A stretch of DNA of 64,000 bases, taken from JBNRMR01 sp050942895. GTDB taxonomy: Bacteria > Bacillota > Clostridia > Christensenellales > UBA1750. Positions 8,382-17,697 of this stretch are shown in pieces. Both the position numbers and the translations under genes were made by a program. Under the pieces are notes generated by a model that was given only the letters and a program-made list of their open reading frames with translations, made no database searches and had not been told where the DNA came from. Position 1 is the first letter of the stretch; each line of letters begins with the position of its first letter. The stretch covers positions 1-64,000 of the forward strand of contig JBMNOE010000003.1 of the NCBI GenBank assembly GCA_050942895.1, given 5' to 3'.

Positions 8382-10064
8382 GTGAAAGTTTTTTTAACAG
8401 AACGCCAAAAAACACTTTTGGAGGCTACTTTAAGCAAAATCGATGCTCTTTTTGATGAAGATGCGGGTCTGATTAAAAGAAAAGCAGGTATGCGCTCAGG
8501 GCAGCATGATGTCCGCGGCAGCGCCTATTACGCACTGGGACTTCTTGCACGCGGTGCATCGGGGGACATTGAACGCGCACAGCGGCTGATAAGCAGGGTG
8601 CTGGACGAGCAGCTTCTCTGTCCGGGGGAAATTTACCATGCCACCTTCAAGCGCGCCCCCCAGGAGCCAGATCCGCCTGCGGGCAACTATCCCTGGCGGC
8701 GCATTTCCCCGGATGCACGCCATTTTGCAGACATCTATCTGGAAAAAACCACGAATGCCTTCCTACAGACCCTTCGCGAAGAAGGAATGGACCAGAATTC
8801 AATAATAGAGATGGAAAGAAAGCTGGAAGCGGCGGTGATCAGCCATTTTCCGGTGGTGTGGCGCACATACGATCCCAATTGGCGCGAGTTTATTGGCAGC
8901 ACCTTCGCAATTGTACTTGACTGGTATGAGGATCTGCTGAACCCGCAGCTTGTTGAGCGCCTTGACGCCGCCATGCTTGAAGCGGTTAACGCTTCAATTG
9001 ACCGCCGTCTTGCCAACCTTTACCCGATGAACACAAATGTTGAGCTGATGCATATCGTGATGTGCGATTATTTTGGCTATCGCTTCGATGATCAGCGCAT
9101 AAAGGATCATGCTGCTTTTTATGCGGCTGACTTATACCGGCAATACAGCGAATTTCATTCCTTTGCGGAATACAATTCGCCCACCTATTGCGGGGTGGAC
9201 TTATGCGTCCTGGCACAGTGGCGCCGCTGCGGCAAGACAGAGCTTATCCGCAATATAGGTTCAATGCTGGAGGCGGGCTTATGGGAGGACGTAGCCCTGA
9301 TGTACAATGCGAATTTGAGGAATCTCAGCGGCGGCTTCAGCCGAAATCATGAAATGGAGCTGAGCCGTCACACTGCGATGTTCGCTTTGCTGTATTTGGG
9401 AATAGGTGAGCGTGGGGTGGACTTTCCTCTGCACACCACGGAAGATATCCATAATGTCACTATGGCGCTTTGCAATGTGGAAATCCCTGAAGAACTTGTT
9501 GAAAGCTTTGTTACCCACACCGGCGACCGCCAGGTTACGAAGTATTTCCGTGAGCTTATTGAGCGGGGAGATCCCCAGTACAATAACCCGCTGTGCACAG
9601 TAACCGCCTGGATTGAAAAGGACATGATGCTGGGCGGAATCGCCGGCAGCAAAAATGTAAGCGGTCAGATACACCCGGCGACCCTTTACTGGAAAGCGCC
9701 AGGCAGCACTATGTCAATCCGGCTGCTGCGTCGAGAGCCAGGAAATGCCTTCGGAAAGGGAAATCGCACCGTCCATTACAACGCAAAAGCTGAAAAAGGA
9801 AAGCTCGATATTGATGTGCACATTGATATCCAGCGGGATATGGAGCTCTTTTTCCAGATAGACGGCAACGGCAACGATATTGATCCCGCCATGATCACGC
9901 CAAATGTCTGGAAACTGCCGGGAATCATCATTAATATGGATTCCGGCGGCATTATCCCAAGTGTGATAAAAACTGAAAGAGGGCTGGAGGTTGTCTATTT
10001 GTCGGAATACAAGGGCAGCATGGCCAGGGATGTCTCCTTCCGTATCAAAGCCGAACTGGCCTGA
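8382..10064 (+). CDS. Unrecognised protein heading the iol operon; possible alpha/alpha-toroid enzyme
   Basis: I chose the GTG at 8382 because GGAGGA sits six bases upstream; an in-frame ATG at 8358 has no SD. The product is 560 residues with no signal peptide, so it is probably cytoplasmic. Residues 1 to about 420 are helical, with repeated Trp/Tyr/His/Asp-rich helix ends (NYPWRRISPDARHFADIYLE, EFHSFAEYNSPTYCGVDL), recalling alpha/alpha-barrel glycosidases and lyases. The last 140 residues look like a beta-sandwich. I cannot name the family. First position in an inositol operon next to a glycan importer suggests it releases or modifies an inositol conjugate, but that is inference only. Confidence 0.75.
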   Translation: MKVFLTERQKTLLEATLSKIDALFDEDAGLIKRKAGMRSGQHDVRGSAYYALGLLARGASGDIERAQRLISRVLDEQLLCPGEIYHATFKRAPQEPDPPAGNYPWRRISPDARHFADIYLEKTTNAFLQTLREEGMDQNSIIEMERKLEAAVISHFPVVWRTYDPNWREFIGSTFAIVLDWYEDLLNPQLVERLDAAMLEAVNASIDRRLANLYPMNTNVELMHIVMCDYFGYRFDDQRIKDHAAFYAADLYRQYSEFHSFAEYNSPTYCGVDLCVLAQWRRCGKTELIRNIGSMLEAGLWEDVALMYNANLRNLSGGFSRNHEMELSRHTAMFALLYLGIGERGVDFPLHTTEDIHNVTMALCNVEIPEELVESFVTHTGDRQVTKYFRELIERGDPQYNNPLCTVTAWIEKDMMLGGIAGSKNVSGQIHPATLYWKAPGSTMSIRLLRREPGNAFGKGNRTVHYNAKAEKGKLDIDVHIDIQRDMELFFQIDGNGNDIDPAMITPNVWKLPGIIINMDSGGIIPSVIKTERGLEVVYLSEYKGSMARDVSFRIKAELA

Positions 10065-10122
10065 TATAACTGATCTGATAAATTAAAAAAGTATAAATAA
10101 AAAGAACGGGAGATGAACTGCG

Positions 10123-10911
10123 ATGCTTAAAAAGCTGGAAGTAAAACGCTCTGGCTACCATATAATAACTGAGGAAAACGGGGCATATGCTTTTACGCAA
10201 ATGGACACAGGCCTTGAAATAATACCCGCAGGCGAGAGCAAGGTTTATGAGTCCGGCAGTAAGGAAACGGCGTTTCTTTTGCTGACCGGTGAGCTGAGCC
10301 TGCGCACATCGAATGGAAAGTACGAGGCGAAGCGCAAGAGCATATTCACAGAGCGGCCATATTGTCTGCATATACCGCGGGGTGTGAAAGCAGAACTGAC
10401 GGCAGGGGATACGAGCGAGCTGCTGATCATTTCCACCATAAATGAGCGCATCTTCCCTGAGGTTTGGTATACGCCCGGCGATGTTCAGGACCGCTTCCTC
10501 GGCGAGGGCGTCTGGGAAGGATGCGCAAAGCGTCTTATCCGCGACATATTCACCTATGACAATGCGCCCTACTCCAATCTGGTTGTCGGTGAAATAATCA
10601 ACCTGCCGGGCCGGTGGTCAAGCTATGCGCCTCACTGGCACCGCCAGCCTGAGATATATTATTATCGGTTTGACAAGCCCCAGGGCTTTGGCGCCTGCTT
10701 CATTGGCGATGATGCCCATACAATTCGCGATAACTCTTTCGCGGCAATTCCGGGCGGCCTTTGTCATCCTCAGGTAGCCGCCCCCGGCTATGCAATGTAT
10801 TATGCATGGATCATCCGCCACCTTGACAACGATCCATGGAATGAGCGTATTATGGACCCAGCGCATGAATGGCTGAACGAGCGCGGCGCGGAAGTTCTGA
10901 AGCTTGGCTGA
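10123..10911 (+). CDS. iolB: 5-deoxy-glucuronate isomerase
   Basis: This 262-residue bicupin matches the IolB/KduI family. IolB converts 5-deoxy-D-glucuronate to 5-dehydro-2-deoxy-D-gluconate in myo-inositol breakdown. The second cupin contains the metal-binding cluster SYAPHWHRQPEIYYYRFD, then FAAIPGGLCHPQVAAPGYAMYYAW with the further His ligand. Length agrees with IolB (about 270). The ATG follows GGGAGATGAACTGCG. It lies 58 nt after the unrecognised first gene and 18 nt before the transaldolase homologue, so it is co-transcribed with iolD/E/G/A. Confidence 0.93.
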   Translation: MLKKLEVKRSGYHIITEENGAYAFTQMDTGLEIIPAGESKVYESGSKETAFLLLTGELSLRTSNGKYEAKRKSIFTERPYCLHIPRGVKAELTAGDTSELLIISTINERIFPEVWYTPGDVQDRFLGEGVWEGCAKRLIRDIFTYDNAPYSNLVVGEIINLPGRWSSYAPHWHRQPEIYYYRFDKPQGFGACFIGDDAHTIRDNSFAAIPGGLCHPQVAAPGYAMYYAWIIRHLDNDPWNERIMDPAHEWLNERGAEVLKLG

Positions 10912-10929
10912 ATAAAAGGAGGAATTCCC

Positions 10930-11991
10930 ATGACGTACAAAAGTCCGCTACACCAGATGAGTCAAACCACACCCACTCAATTTTGGAACGACAGTTGCTC
11001 AATATCAGAACTCACATATGCCCTGGAGCACGGCGCTGTCGGGGCGACAACAAATCCTGTCATCGTGGGTCAGGTGCTTAAAAATGAAATGGAACACTAT
11101 ACTCCGATAATACGGGAGCTTATCGAAGCAATGCCGCAGGCGGGCGAGGACGATATCGCCTGGGCGCTCAACGAACGCATGGCGCAAGACGGTTCAAAGC
11201 TGCTGCTGCCTGTATTCGAGGAATCGGGCGGCAAGGCGGGCTATATATCAATCCAGACAAATGCAAAGTATTACCGAAATCCCGAAAAAATGGTGCAGCA
11301 GGCCTCCAGGTTTAAAGGGCTGGCTCCCAACATAATGGTCAAGATGCCGGCCACGAAGGCGGGCATTGCCGCGATTGAAGAGGCCACATATGCAGGCGTA
11401 AGCGTGAATGCAACGGTTCTTTTTACCGTATCACAGGCCATTGCCGTCGCCGAGGCGATTGAGCGCGCACTTAAGCGGCGCAAAGAGGAGGGCCTTGATA
11501 ATTCCGGCCTGCACCCTGTATGCACGATTATGGTGGGCCGAGTCGATGACTGGCTGCGCGAATGCATCAAGCAGGAGGGCATCATCGTCGATCCGGCGGC
11601 TATCGATTTTGCCGGTGTAGCGGTTTTCAAGAACGCCTACCGCATATTCTGTGAGCGCGGCTACCACACGCGCCTGCTTGTGGCGGCATACCGCAACCAT
11701 CATCACTGGAGCAGCTTTATAGGCGGCGAAGTGTCGATGACCATTCCGCACAAGTGGATCAAGCAGTTCTGCCAGAGCGATATCACCTGTGAAAACCGTA
11801 TTCATCTGCCGGTTGATGAAGGCTTGGTAAAGCAGCTTCGAAAGCATTTCCCGGACTTTGTTCGCGCTTATGAGCCGGACGGGCTAACCCCGGACGAGTT
11901 TGATTCTTACGGAGCCACAAGGCGCACGCTCGGGCAATTCCTTGGTGGATATGACGATATGGTCGCCATCATAAGAAAAATTATGGTATAG
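10930..11991 (+). CDS. Transaldolase-family enzyme in the iol operon
   Basis: This 353-residue class I aldolase of the transaldolase fold shows ATTNP at residues 39-43, the Schiff-base lysine in MVKMPAT (K138), a VNATVLFTV strand and GRVDD, all family landmarks. AAAGGAGG precedes the ATG. It is longer than the FSA/MipB group and differs from ordinary pentose-phosphate transaldolases. The canonical inositol pathway needs a kinase (IolC) and a class II aldolase (IolJ), and neither is in this operon. The enzyme may cleave or transfer a three-carbon unit from an inositol intermediate, as a transaldolase does in one sulfoquinovose pathway. An ordinary pentose-phosphate role is the alternative. Confidence 0.85.
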   Translation: MTYKSPLHQMSQTTPTQFWNDSCSISELTYALEHGAVGATTNPVIVGQVLKNEMEHYTPIIRELIEAMPQAGEDDIAWALNERMAQDGSKLLLPVFEESGGKAGYISIQTNAKYYRNPEKMVQQASRFKGLAPNIMVKMPATKAGIAAIEEATYAGVSVNATVLFTVSQAIAVAEAIERALKRRKEEGLDNSGLHPVCTIMVGRVDDWLRECIKQEGIIVDPAAIDFAGVAVFKNAYRIFCERGYHTRLLVAAYRNHHHWSSFIGGEVSMTIPHKWIKQFCQSDITCENRIHLPVDEGLVKQLRKHFPDFVRAYEPDGLTPDEFDSYGATRRTLGQFLGGYDDMVAIIRKIMV

Positions 11992-12047
11992 CTTAAAAAA
12001 GCTAAAAAAGCTTAGAAAGCTGATAAAAACAGATTCGGGGTGATCTT

Positions 12048-13955
12048 ATGGTTCTTACAACTGCGCAAGCGCTAATAAGATTTTTAAACGCGCAGTACAT
12101 CGAAATTGACGGCGTTCAAAGCCCGTTTGTGCGCGGGGTGTTTACTGTGTTCGGCCATGGCAATGTTCTGGGCATCGGTCAGGCGCTTGAGCAGGAACCG
12201 GGCCATCTGAAGGTGTACCAGGGGCGCAATGAGCAGGGAATGGCCCACGCGGCGATTGCTTTTGCGAAGCAGCGTCTGCGGCGCGAGATTTTTGCCTGCA
12301 CTTCATCGGTTGGGCCCGGTGCGGCAAATATGGTCACCGCTGCAGGGACAGCCACTGCAAATAATATCCCGGTGCTTTTGCTGCCCGGTGATGTCTATGC
12401 CAGCCGCCAGCCCGACCCGGTTCTCCAGCAGATAGAGCAGACGGATGATCTTTCAATCAGCACAAATGATGCATTCAAAGCGGTGAGCAAGTACTTTGAT
12501 CGCATTTCACGGCCGGAGCAGTTGATGAGCGCGATGCTCAGTGCAATGCGTGTGCTGACAGACTGGGGCGATACAGGCGCCGTAACGATTGCCCTGCCGC
12601 AGGATGTTCAGGGCGAAAGCTACGATTACCCGGAAAGCTTCTTTAAAAAGCGCGTCTGGCGGCTTGAGAGGACTGCTCCCACAAGCGCAATGCTTCAGGA
12701 GGCTGTGGATGCAATCAACAATTCAAAAAAGCCCCTTGTGATTTGCGGCGGCGGTGTGCGCTATTCGGGCGCGGCCTTAGCCATGCAAAGTTTTTGCGAA
12801 AAATATGATATCCCGTTTGTGGAAACACAGGCAGGAAAATCGGCCCTGCCATGGTCTCACCCGCTAAATATGGGCGGCGTCGGGGTGACGGGAGGGCTGG
12901 CCGCAAATCTGCTGGCGAAGGAGGCCGACCTGATCATCGGAATCGGAACGCGCTACACGGACTTCACATCATCATCCAAGTGGATTTTCCAAAACCCTGA
13001 TGTGCGATTCTTGAACATAAACCCAAGCCGCTTCCATGCGGGCAAACTGGACGCAATACAGATTGTCGCCGACGCTAAGGCCGCGCTGAATGCGCTGACG
13101 GGCGCGCTTGCAGGCTATAACAGCGCCTGGGGCGCCGCGCCTTTTTTTGCTAAGGAAAAATGGCAGGCGGAGATGGGACGTCTCTTTAGCACCGATGCAT
13201 CGTCCGAAGGATTCACGCCGGAAGTAAAGGGCCATCTGGACGACAGGCTTTGCGACTATGAGAGCAGCACGGGGGCGACCCTCACCCAAACAGAGGTGCT
13301 GGGCAGGCTCCAGGAGTTGATGGCGCCCAATTCCGTTGTCGTTGGTTCGTCCGGAAGTCTGCCGGGTGACATGCAGCGCATTTGGCTGCCAAAAGAACCG
13401 GAAACCTATCACATGGAATACGGTTACTCCTGCATGGGCTATGAGATATGCGGCGCTGTAGGCGTAAAGATCGCCTGTCCGGATCAGGAGGTCTACGCTA
13501 TGGTTGGTGACGGCAGCTTCCTGATGCTTCACTCGGAGCTGATCACAAGCCTGCAAATGGGACACAAGATCAATGTAATTTTATTCGATAACGCAGGATT
13601 CGGCTGCATAAACAACCTGCAAATGAGCCATGGAATGGGCAGCTTTGCCACGGAGTTTCGCTATGGCAACGAGCTGTCCGGCGGCGTGATGTCGATAGAC
13701 TATGCGAAGGTCGCCGAGGGCTATGGCGCAGCTTCCTACCAAGTGAAAACCATAGATGAACTGGCCGCCGCTTTTAAGGACGCAGCGCGGCAGAAGCGCT
13801 CCACACTTATAGACATAAAGGTATTGCCAAAGACGATGACAGAAGGCTATGAGTCATGGTGGAATACGGGCGCAGCGTCGGTTTCATCAAGCGATGAGCA
13901 GAAAAAAACCTACGAGGATGTTGTCAGGCACCGCAGTGAAGCCAGAAAATATTGA
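12048..13955 (+). CDS. iolD: 3D-(3,5/4)-trihydroxycyclohexane-1,2-dione hydrolase
   Basis: This 635-residue thiamine-diphosphate enzyme of the acetolactate-synthase fold matches IolD, which opens the inositol ring to give 5-deoxy-glucuronate. The N-terminal pyrimidine-binding domain has GVFTVFGHGNVLGIGQAL and the ring-binding glutamate region YQGRNEQGMAHAAIAFA. A central domain of about residues 220-350 follows. The C-terminal domain carries the ThDP/Mg motif (GDGSFLMLHSE ... NAGFGCINN). Length fits IolD (about 640). The stop codon overlaps the iolE ribosome binding site, indicating coupled translation. Confidence 0.95.
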   Translation: MVLTTAQALIRFLNAQYIEIDGVQSPFVRGVFTVFGHGNVLGIGQALEQEPGHLKVYQGRNEQGMAHAAIAFAKQRLRREIFACTSSVGPGAANMVTAAGTATANNIPVLLLPGDVYASRQPDPVLQQIEQTDDLSISTNDAFKAVSKYFDRISRPEQLMSAMLSAMRVLTDWGDTGAVTIALPQDVQGESYDYPESFFKKRVWRLERTAPTSAMLQEAVDAINNSKKPLVICGGGVRYSGAALAMQSFCEKYDIPFVETQAGKSALPWSHPLNMGGVGVTGGLAANLLAKEADLIIGIGTRYTDFTSSSKWIFQNPDVRFLNINPSRFHAGKLDAIQIVADAKAALNALTGALAGYNSAWGAAPFFAKEKWQAEMGRLFSTDASSEGFTPEVKGHLDDRLCDYESSTGATLTQTEVLGRLQELMAPNSVVVGSSGSLPGDMQRIWLPKEPETYHMEYGYSCMGYEICGAVGVKIACPDQEVYAMVGDGSFLMLHSELITSLQMGHKINVILFDNAGFGCINNLQMSHGMGSFATEFRYGNELSGGVMSIDYAKVAEGYGAASYQVKTIDELAAAFKDAARQKRSTLIDIKVLPKTMTEGYESWWNTGAASVSSSDEQKKTYEDVVRHRSEARKY

Positions 13956-13966
13956 GGAGAGAGCAT

Positions 13967-14863
13967 ATGGATTCAAGAAAAGTGAAGCTTGGCATTGCGC
14001 CGATTGCATGGACCAACGATGACCTGCCCGAACTTGGCGGCGAGAACACATTTGAACAATGCGTGAGCGAAATGGCACTGGCGGGCTTTACCGGCAGCGA
14101 GGTTGGAAACAAATATCCCCGCGATACGGAAAAGCTGCGCTGGCATCTTGAAATGCGTGGAATATCAATATGCAACGCTTGGTTTTCCACGTTTTTCGCG
14201 GACGACATGTTTGAAGAAACCATTGCAGGCTTTAAAGAGCACCGCGACTTCCTCCATGCAATGGGGGCAAAAGTTATCGGCTGTTCAGAGCAAAGCCGAA
14301 GCATTCAGGGGAAACCGCTGCCTGTGTTCGCCGAGAAACCGGTCTTTTCAGATGAAGACTGGAAGCGCGTTTCAAAGGGATACAATCTGCTTGCAGAGCT
14401 TGCCGATAAGCGGGATATGAGGGTTTGCCTGCACCATCATATGGGCACGGGAATCCAGACTCCGCAAGAGATAGACCGGTACATCGAAAGCGTTAACGAC
14501 GATGTATATCTGCTGTTTGACACCGGCCATATCTTTTTCTCCGAGGGCAACCAGCAGGCTGTCGATGAGCTGATAGATAAGCACATAGGCCGCATCATCC
14601 ATGTACATTTAAAAGATGTTCGCAGTGATGTGCTTGAGCGGGTGCGAAGAGAAAAGCTTTCCTTCCTTGAAGCGGTAAAGCTTGGCGCCTTCACCGTTCC
14701 CGGCGATGGAGCGATTGCGTTTGACCATACTTTCGATGTGCTTAAAAAGACCGGCTATGAAGGGTGGATGGTTGTGGAGGCAGAGCAGGACCCGGCAAAG
14801 GCCAACCCCCTTGAATATGCGCTTAAGGCTCGTAAGTTTATCCGCGAAAAGACAGGATTATAA
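13967..14863 (+). CDS. iolE: Inosose dehydratase (myo-inosose-2 dehydratase)
   Basis: This 298-residue TIM-barrel protein of the xylose-isomerase-like/AP-endonuclease 2 family dehydrates 2-keto-myo-inositol to the trihydroxycyclohexane-dione used by IolD. Diagnostic stretches are LGIAPIAWTNDDLPELGGENTF near the N-terminus, the metal-site region LHHHMGTGIQTPQEID, LLFDTGHIFFSEGN, HVHLKDVR, and the final WMVVEAEQDPAKANP. I use the ATG at 13967 (GAGGAGAG 5 bases upstream) rather than the TTG at 13952. It is 12 nt before the dehydrogenase gene. Confidence 0.95.
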   Translation: MDSRKVKLGIAPIAWTNDDLPELGGENTFEQCVSEMALAGFTGSEVGNKYPRDTEKLRWHLEMRGISICNAWFSTFFADDMFEETIAGFKEHRDFLHAMGAKVIGCSEQSRSIQGKPLPVFAEKPVFSDEDWKRVSKGYNLLAELADKRDMRVCLHHHMGTGIQTPQEIDRYIESVNDDVYLLFDTGHIFFSEGNQQAVDELIDKHIGRIIHVHLKDVRSDVLERVRREKLSFLEAVKLGAFTVPGDGAIAFDHTFDVLKKTGYEGWMVVEAEQDPAKANPLEYALKARKFIREKTGL

Positions 14864-14875
14864 GGAGAAATTGTA

Positions 14876-15886
14876 ATGATAAATATTGGAATTATCGGTA
14901 TGGGGCGTATTGGAAAGGTTCACTGCAAGAGCATCGCATACCATGTTCCCGGGGCGGTTGTAAAATCTGTGGCCGACCCAAGGCTGGACGGCGAGATGAA
15001 GGCCTTTGCGCAGAATTTGGGTATAACGGAAGTTTATGATGACTATAAGCGCATACTTGCCGATCCGGCAATCGATGCGGTGCTGGTCTGCTCATCGACG
15101 GATACACATGCAGCTATATCTATCGAGGCGGCGCAGGCGGGCAAACATATATTTTGCGAAAAGCCTGTCGACACCGATCCTGAAAGAATCAGGGCCGTTA
15201 TCAGCGCGGTGGAGAAGGCGGGCGTCAAGTTCCAGGTGGGCTTTAACCGCCGCTTTGACAACAACTTTAAAGCCATTCGTGAGGCTGTGAAGTCTGGCAA
15301 GGTCGGCGATGTACATCTTATCCGCGTCACTTCGCGCGATCCTGCGCCCCCGCCGGCAGAATATGTTGCTGTTTCAGGCGGAATATTCCTTGACATGACG
15401 ATTCACGACTTCGATATGGTCAGATATCTTTCCGGCAGCGAGGCGCAGGAGGTGTATGCTGCAGGTGCGGTGCTGGTGGATCCGGCCATTGGTGAAGCAG
15501 GTGATATCGATACTGCAGTGATTACAATCAAGCTTGAAAACGGCGCAATTGCCACGATAGACAACTCCCGCAAGGCAGTCTATGGTTATGATCAGCGGGC
15601 CGAGGTGTTCGGATCAAAAGGCGCTGTAGCGATATCAAACAACACGGAATCCACCGCCGTTTACAGCGGCGAGGAGGGGATTATCGCAGAAAAGCCCCTT
15701 TACTTTTTCCTGGAGAGATATATGCAGAGCTTTTCTGATGAAGTGCGCCAGTTCTGCGAAGCTATACAAAACAATAGCGATACGCCGGTTGGCCCGCGCG
15801 ATGGTCTGGAGCCTGTCAGAATCGCTTTGGCGGCGAAGCGTTCACTGGACGAAGGCAGGCCGGTAAAACTCTCAGAAATCAATTAA
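14876..15886 (+). CDS. iolG: Inositol 2-dehydrogenase
   Basis: This 336-residue Gfo/Idh/MocA oxidoreductase has an N-terminal Rossmann NAD site (IGIIGMGRIGKVHCKSI), the EKPVD motif with the catalytic Lys at residue 96, and the barrel-side motif GGIFLDMTIHDFDMVRYLSG containing the conserved Asp/His pair. It oxidises myo-inositol (and often scyllo- or chiro-inositol or glucose) to inosose, the first pathway step. It is translated from an ATG after AAGGAGA, 12 nt past iolE and 14 nt before iolA. Substrate assignment rests mainly on the operon. Confidence 0.93.
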   Translation: MINIGIIGMGRIGKVHCKSIAYHVPGAVVKSVADPRLDGEMKAFAQNLGITEVYDDYKRILADPAIDAVLVCSSTDTHAAISIEAAQAGKHIFCEKPVDTDPERIRAVISAVEKAGVKFQVGFNRRFDNNFKAIREAVKSGKVGDVHLIRVTSRDPAPPPAEYVAVSGGIFLDMTIHDFDMVRYLSGSEAQEVYAAGAVLVDPAIGEAGDIDTAVITIKLENGAIATIDNSRKAVYGYDQRAEVFGSKGAVAISNNTESTAVYSGEEGIIAEKPLYFFLERYMQSFSDEVRQFCEAIQNNSDTPVGPRDGLEPVRIALAAKRSLDEGRPVKLSEIN

Positions 15887-15900
15887 TAGGAGAAGCGACA

Positions 15901-17403
15901 ATGAAAAAACTCAAATATTTTGCGGGCGGAAAATGGCTCGAATCAAAGACGGACAGATACATGGATGTTCACAACCCAAACACCGGCGAGGTCATAGCCC
16001 AGGCCCCATGCTGCACGAAGGAAGAAGTTGAGGGCGCGATTAAAGCTGCGGCAAAGGCGTACCCGGGCTGGTCTTCCACGCCGGTTATTCGCCGCGTACA
16101 GGTGCTGTACAAGCTGCGCGATCTGCTTGTGGAGCATCAGGATGAGCTGACCGAGCTGGTTTGCCGCGAAAACGGAAAGGCCTGGGGCGATGCGGCGGGG
16201 GACGTGCTTAAGGCAAAGGAAGGCACTGAGCACGCAATATCTGCTCCCAGCCTGATGATGGGCGAATCCATGATGGATGCGTCAACCGCTGTGGACACCA
16301 CGCTTTACCGCGAGCCTGTGGGCGTGTTCGCGGGCATTGTGCCCTTCAACTTTCCGGCGATGATCCCCATGGGCTGGATGTTCCCCATGTGCGCTGCGAC
16401 CGGCAACACGATGGTAATCAAAGCTGCCAGCACGACGCCGATGACGGCGATGCGCATCGCGGAGCTATATCAGCAAGCGGGGCTGCCAGATGGCGTGCTC
16501 AACATTGTCACCTGTTCTCGGGTTGAATCCGAGCTGTTCCTGCAGCATCCGGATGTAAAGGGCGTAAGCTTTGTGGGTTCCACCAGCGTTGGGCTGCATG
16601 TTTACTCCGAGGCCGCCAAGAATGGCAAGCGTGTTCAGGCGCTGTGTGAAGCCAAAAACCACGCCCTCGTGCTGGAGGATGCACCATTGGAGCGCACTGC
16701 CGCGGGGATAATCAACGCAGGCTTTGGCTGCGCCGGTGAGCGCTGCATGGCGCTGCCTGTGGTTGTGGTGCAGGAAAGCATCGCCGATAGGCTGGTGAAG
16801 GCCATTGTAAAAAAAGCAAAGGCCCTTAAGATCGGCCCTGCCTATGATAAATCGGTTGATATGGGCCCGGTTATTACAGCCGAGCACCGCAAATCCATAA
16901 TCGACTGGATAGATAAAGGCCTTGAAGAAGGCGCTGTTTTGGCGCTTGACGGACGCGATTGCAAGCCAGAGGGATATGAAAACGGCTATTATGTCGGCCC
17001 GACGATACTTGACCATGTAACAGAGGAGATGACCGTGGGCACCCAGGAAATCTTTGGGCCGGTGCTGTGCATAAAGCGCGTCAGCAATTTTGATGAGGGG
17101 CTTGCTTTAATGAATGCGAATCCCTTTGGGAACGGTAGCGTCATATACACCCAAAGTGGATATTATGCACGCAAGTTTGTGCGCTTTACCGATGCCGGAA
17201 TGGTGGGCGTAAACGTGGGCATACCCGTGCCGGTAGGATTCTTTCCTTTCGCCGGTCATAAGCGGAGCTTCTTTGGTGACCTGCATTGCCTTGGCAAGGA
17301 TGGCATGCGCTTTTACACCGAGAGCAAATGCGTGACCACCCGCTGGTTCGACGAGGATGAGATAAGGCGCGAGAAGGTTGATTCATGGGACGGAACAATC
17401 TAA
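15901..17403 (+). CDS. iolA: Methylmalonate-semialdehyde dehydrogenase (CoA-acylating)
   Basis: This 500-residue aldehyde dehydrogenase is of the MmsA/IolA type. Motifs are GVFAGIVPFNFPAMIPMGWMFPMC in the NAD domain, GVSFVGSTSVG, and the catalytic cysteine in GERCMALPVVV (Cys282, where MmsA proteins have RCMA). It converts malonate or methylmalonate semialdehyde, NAD+ and CoA to acetyl- or propionyl-CoA, the last step of inositol catabolism. It is the last gene of the operon, followed 80 nt later by a strong terminator. Confidence 0.94.
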   Translation: MKKLKYFAGGKWLESKTDRYMDVHNPNTGEVIAQAPCCTKEEVEGAIKAAAKAYPGWSSTPVIRRVQVLYKLRDLLVEHQDELTELVCRENGKAWGDAAGDVLKAKEGTEHAISAPSLMMGESMMDASTAVDTTLYREPVGVFAGIVPFNFPAMIPMGWMFPMCAATGNTMVIKAASTTPMTAMRIAELYQQAGLPDGVLNIVTCSRVESELFLQHPDVKGVSFVGSTSVGLHVYSEAAKNGKRVQALCEAKNHALVLEDAPLERTAAGIINAGFGCAGERCMALPVVVVQESIADRLVKAIVKKAKALKIGPAYDKSVDMGPVITAEHRKSIIDWIDKGLEEGAVLALDGRDCKPEGYENGYYVGPTILDHVTEEMTVGTQEIFGPVLCIKRVSNFDEGLALMNANPFGNGSVIYTQSGYYARKFVRFTDAGMVGVNVGIPVPVGFFPFAGHKRSFFGDLHCLGKDGMRFYTESKCVTTRWFDEDEIRREKVDSWDGTI

Positions 17404-17482
17404 TAAAATAATAAACAAATCGACAAGGCCTTATGATAGGTGAAATACCTGTTGAACTTATCGCCAAAGACAAAAAACGCAA

Positions 17483-17516
17483 AAAGCCGCTGTTCGTTTT
17501 GGACGGCGGCTTTCTT
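17483..17516 (+). terminator. Intrinsic terminator of the iol operon
   Basis: GCCGCTGTTC and GGACGGCGGC form a 10-bp stem (with G-U pairs) and a 5-nt loop, flanked by AAAAA and TTTCTT. It lies 80 bases after the iolA stop. Confidence 0.8.
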
Positions 17517-17603
17517 AAGCCTCATATAAAAGAATGTGAAGGATAAGCGCGTCAAGCAGCGGTCGTCGGCATGTTCGCCAGTTTGAGGTTCCTCTGTAAA
17601 AGA

Positions 17604-17634
17604 AAATGCACCCCTTAACTTTTGGGGTGCATTC
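17604..17634 (-). terminator. Intrinsic terminator after the flavin oxidoreductase gene
   Basis: AATGCACCCC (17605-17614) and GGGGTGCATT (17624-17633) form a perfect 10-bp stem. Read on the minus strand it is followed by TTTTCTTTT, so it ends the leftward transcript that stops at 17698. Confidence 0.75.
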
Positions 17635-17697
17635 AGCAGGCCCGGTTTTTCTTGTTTTTATATTTTTCTTTTTTCCCGTATTTTTACGTATTGAAAT

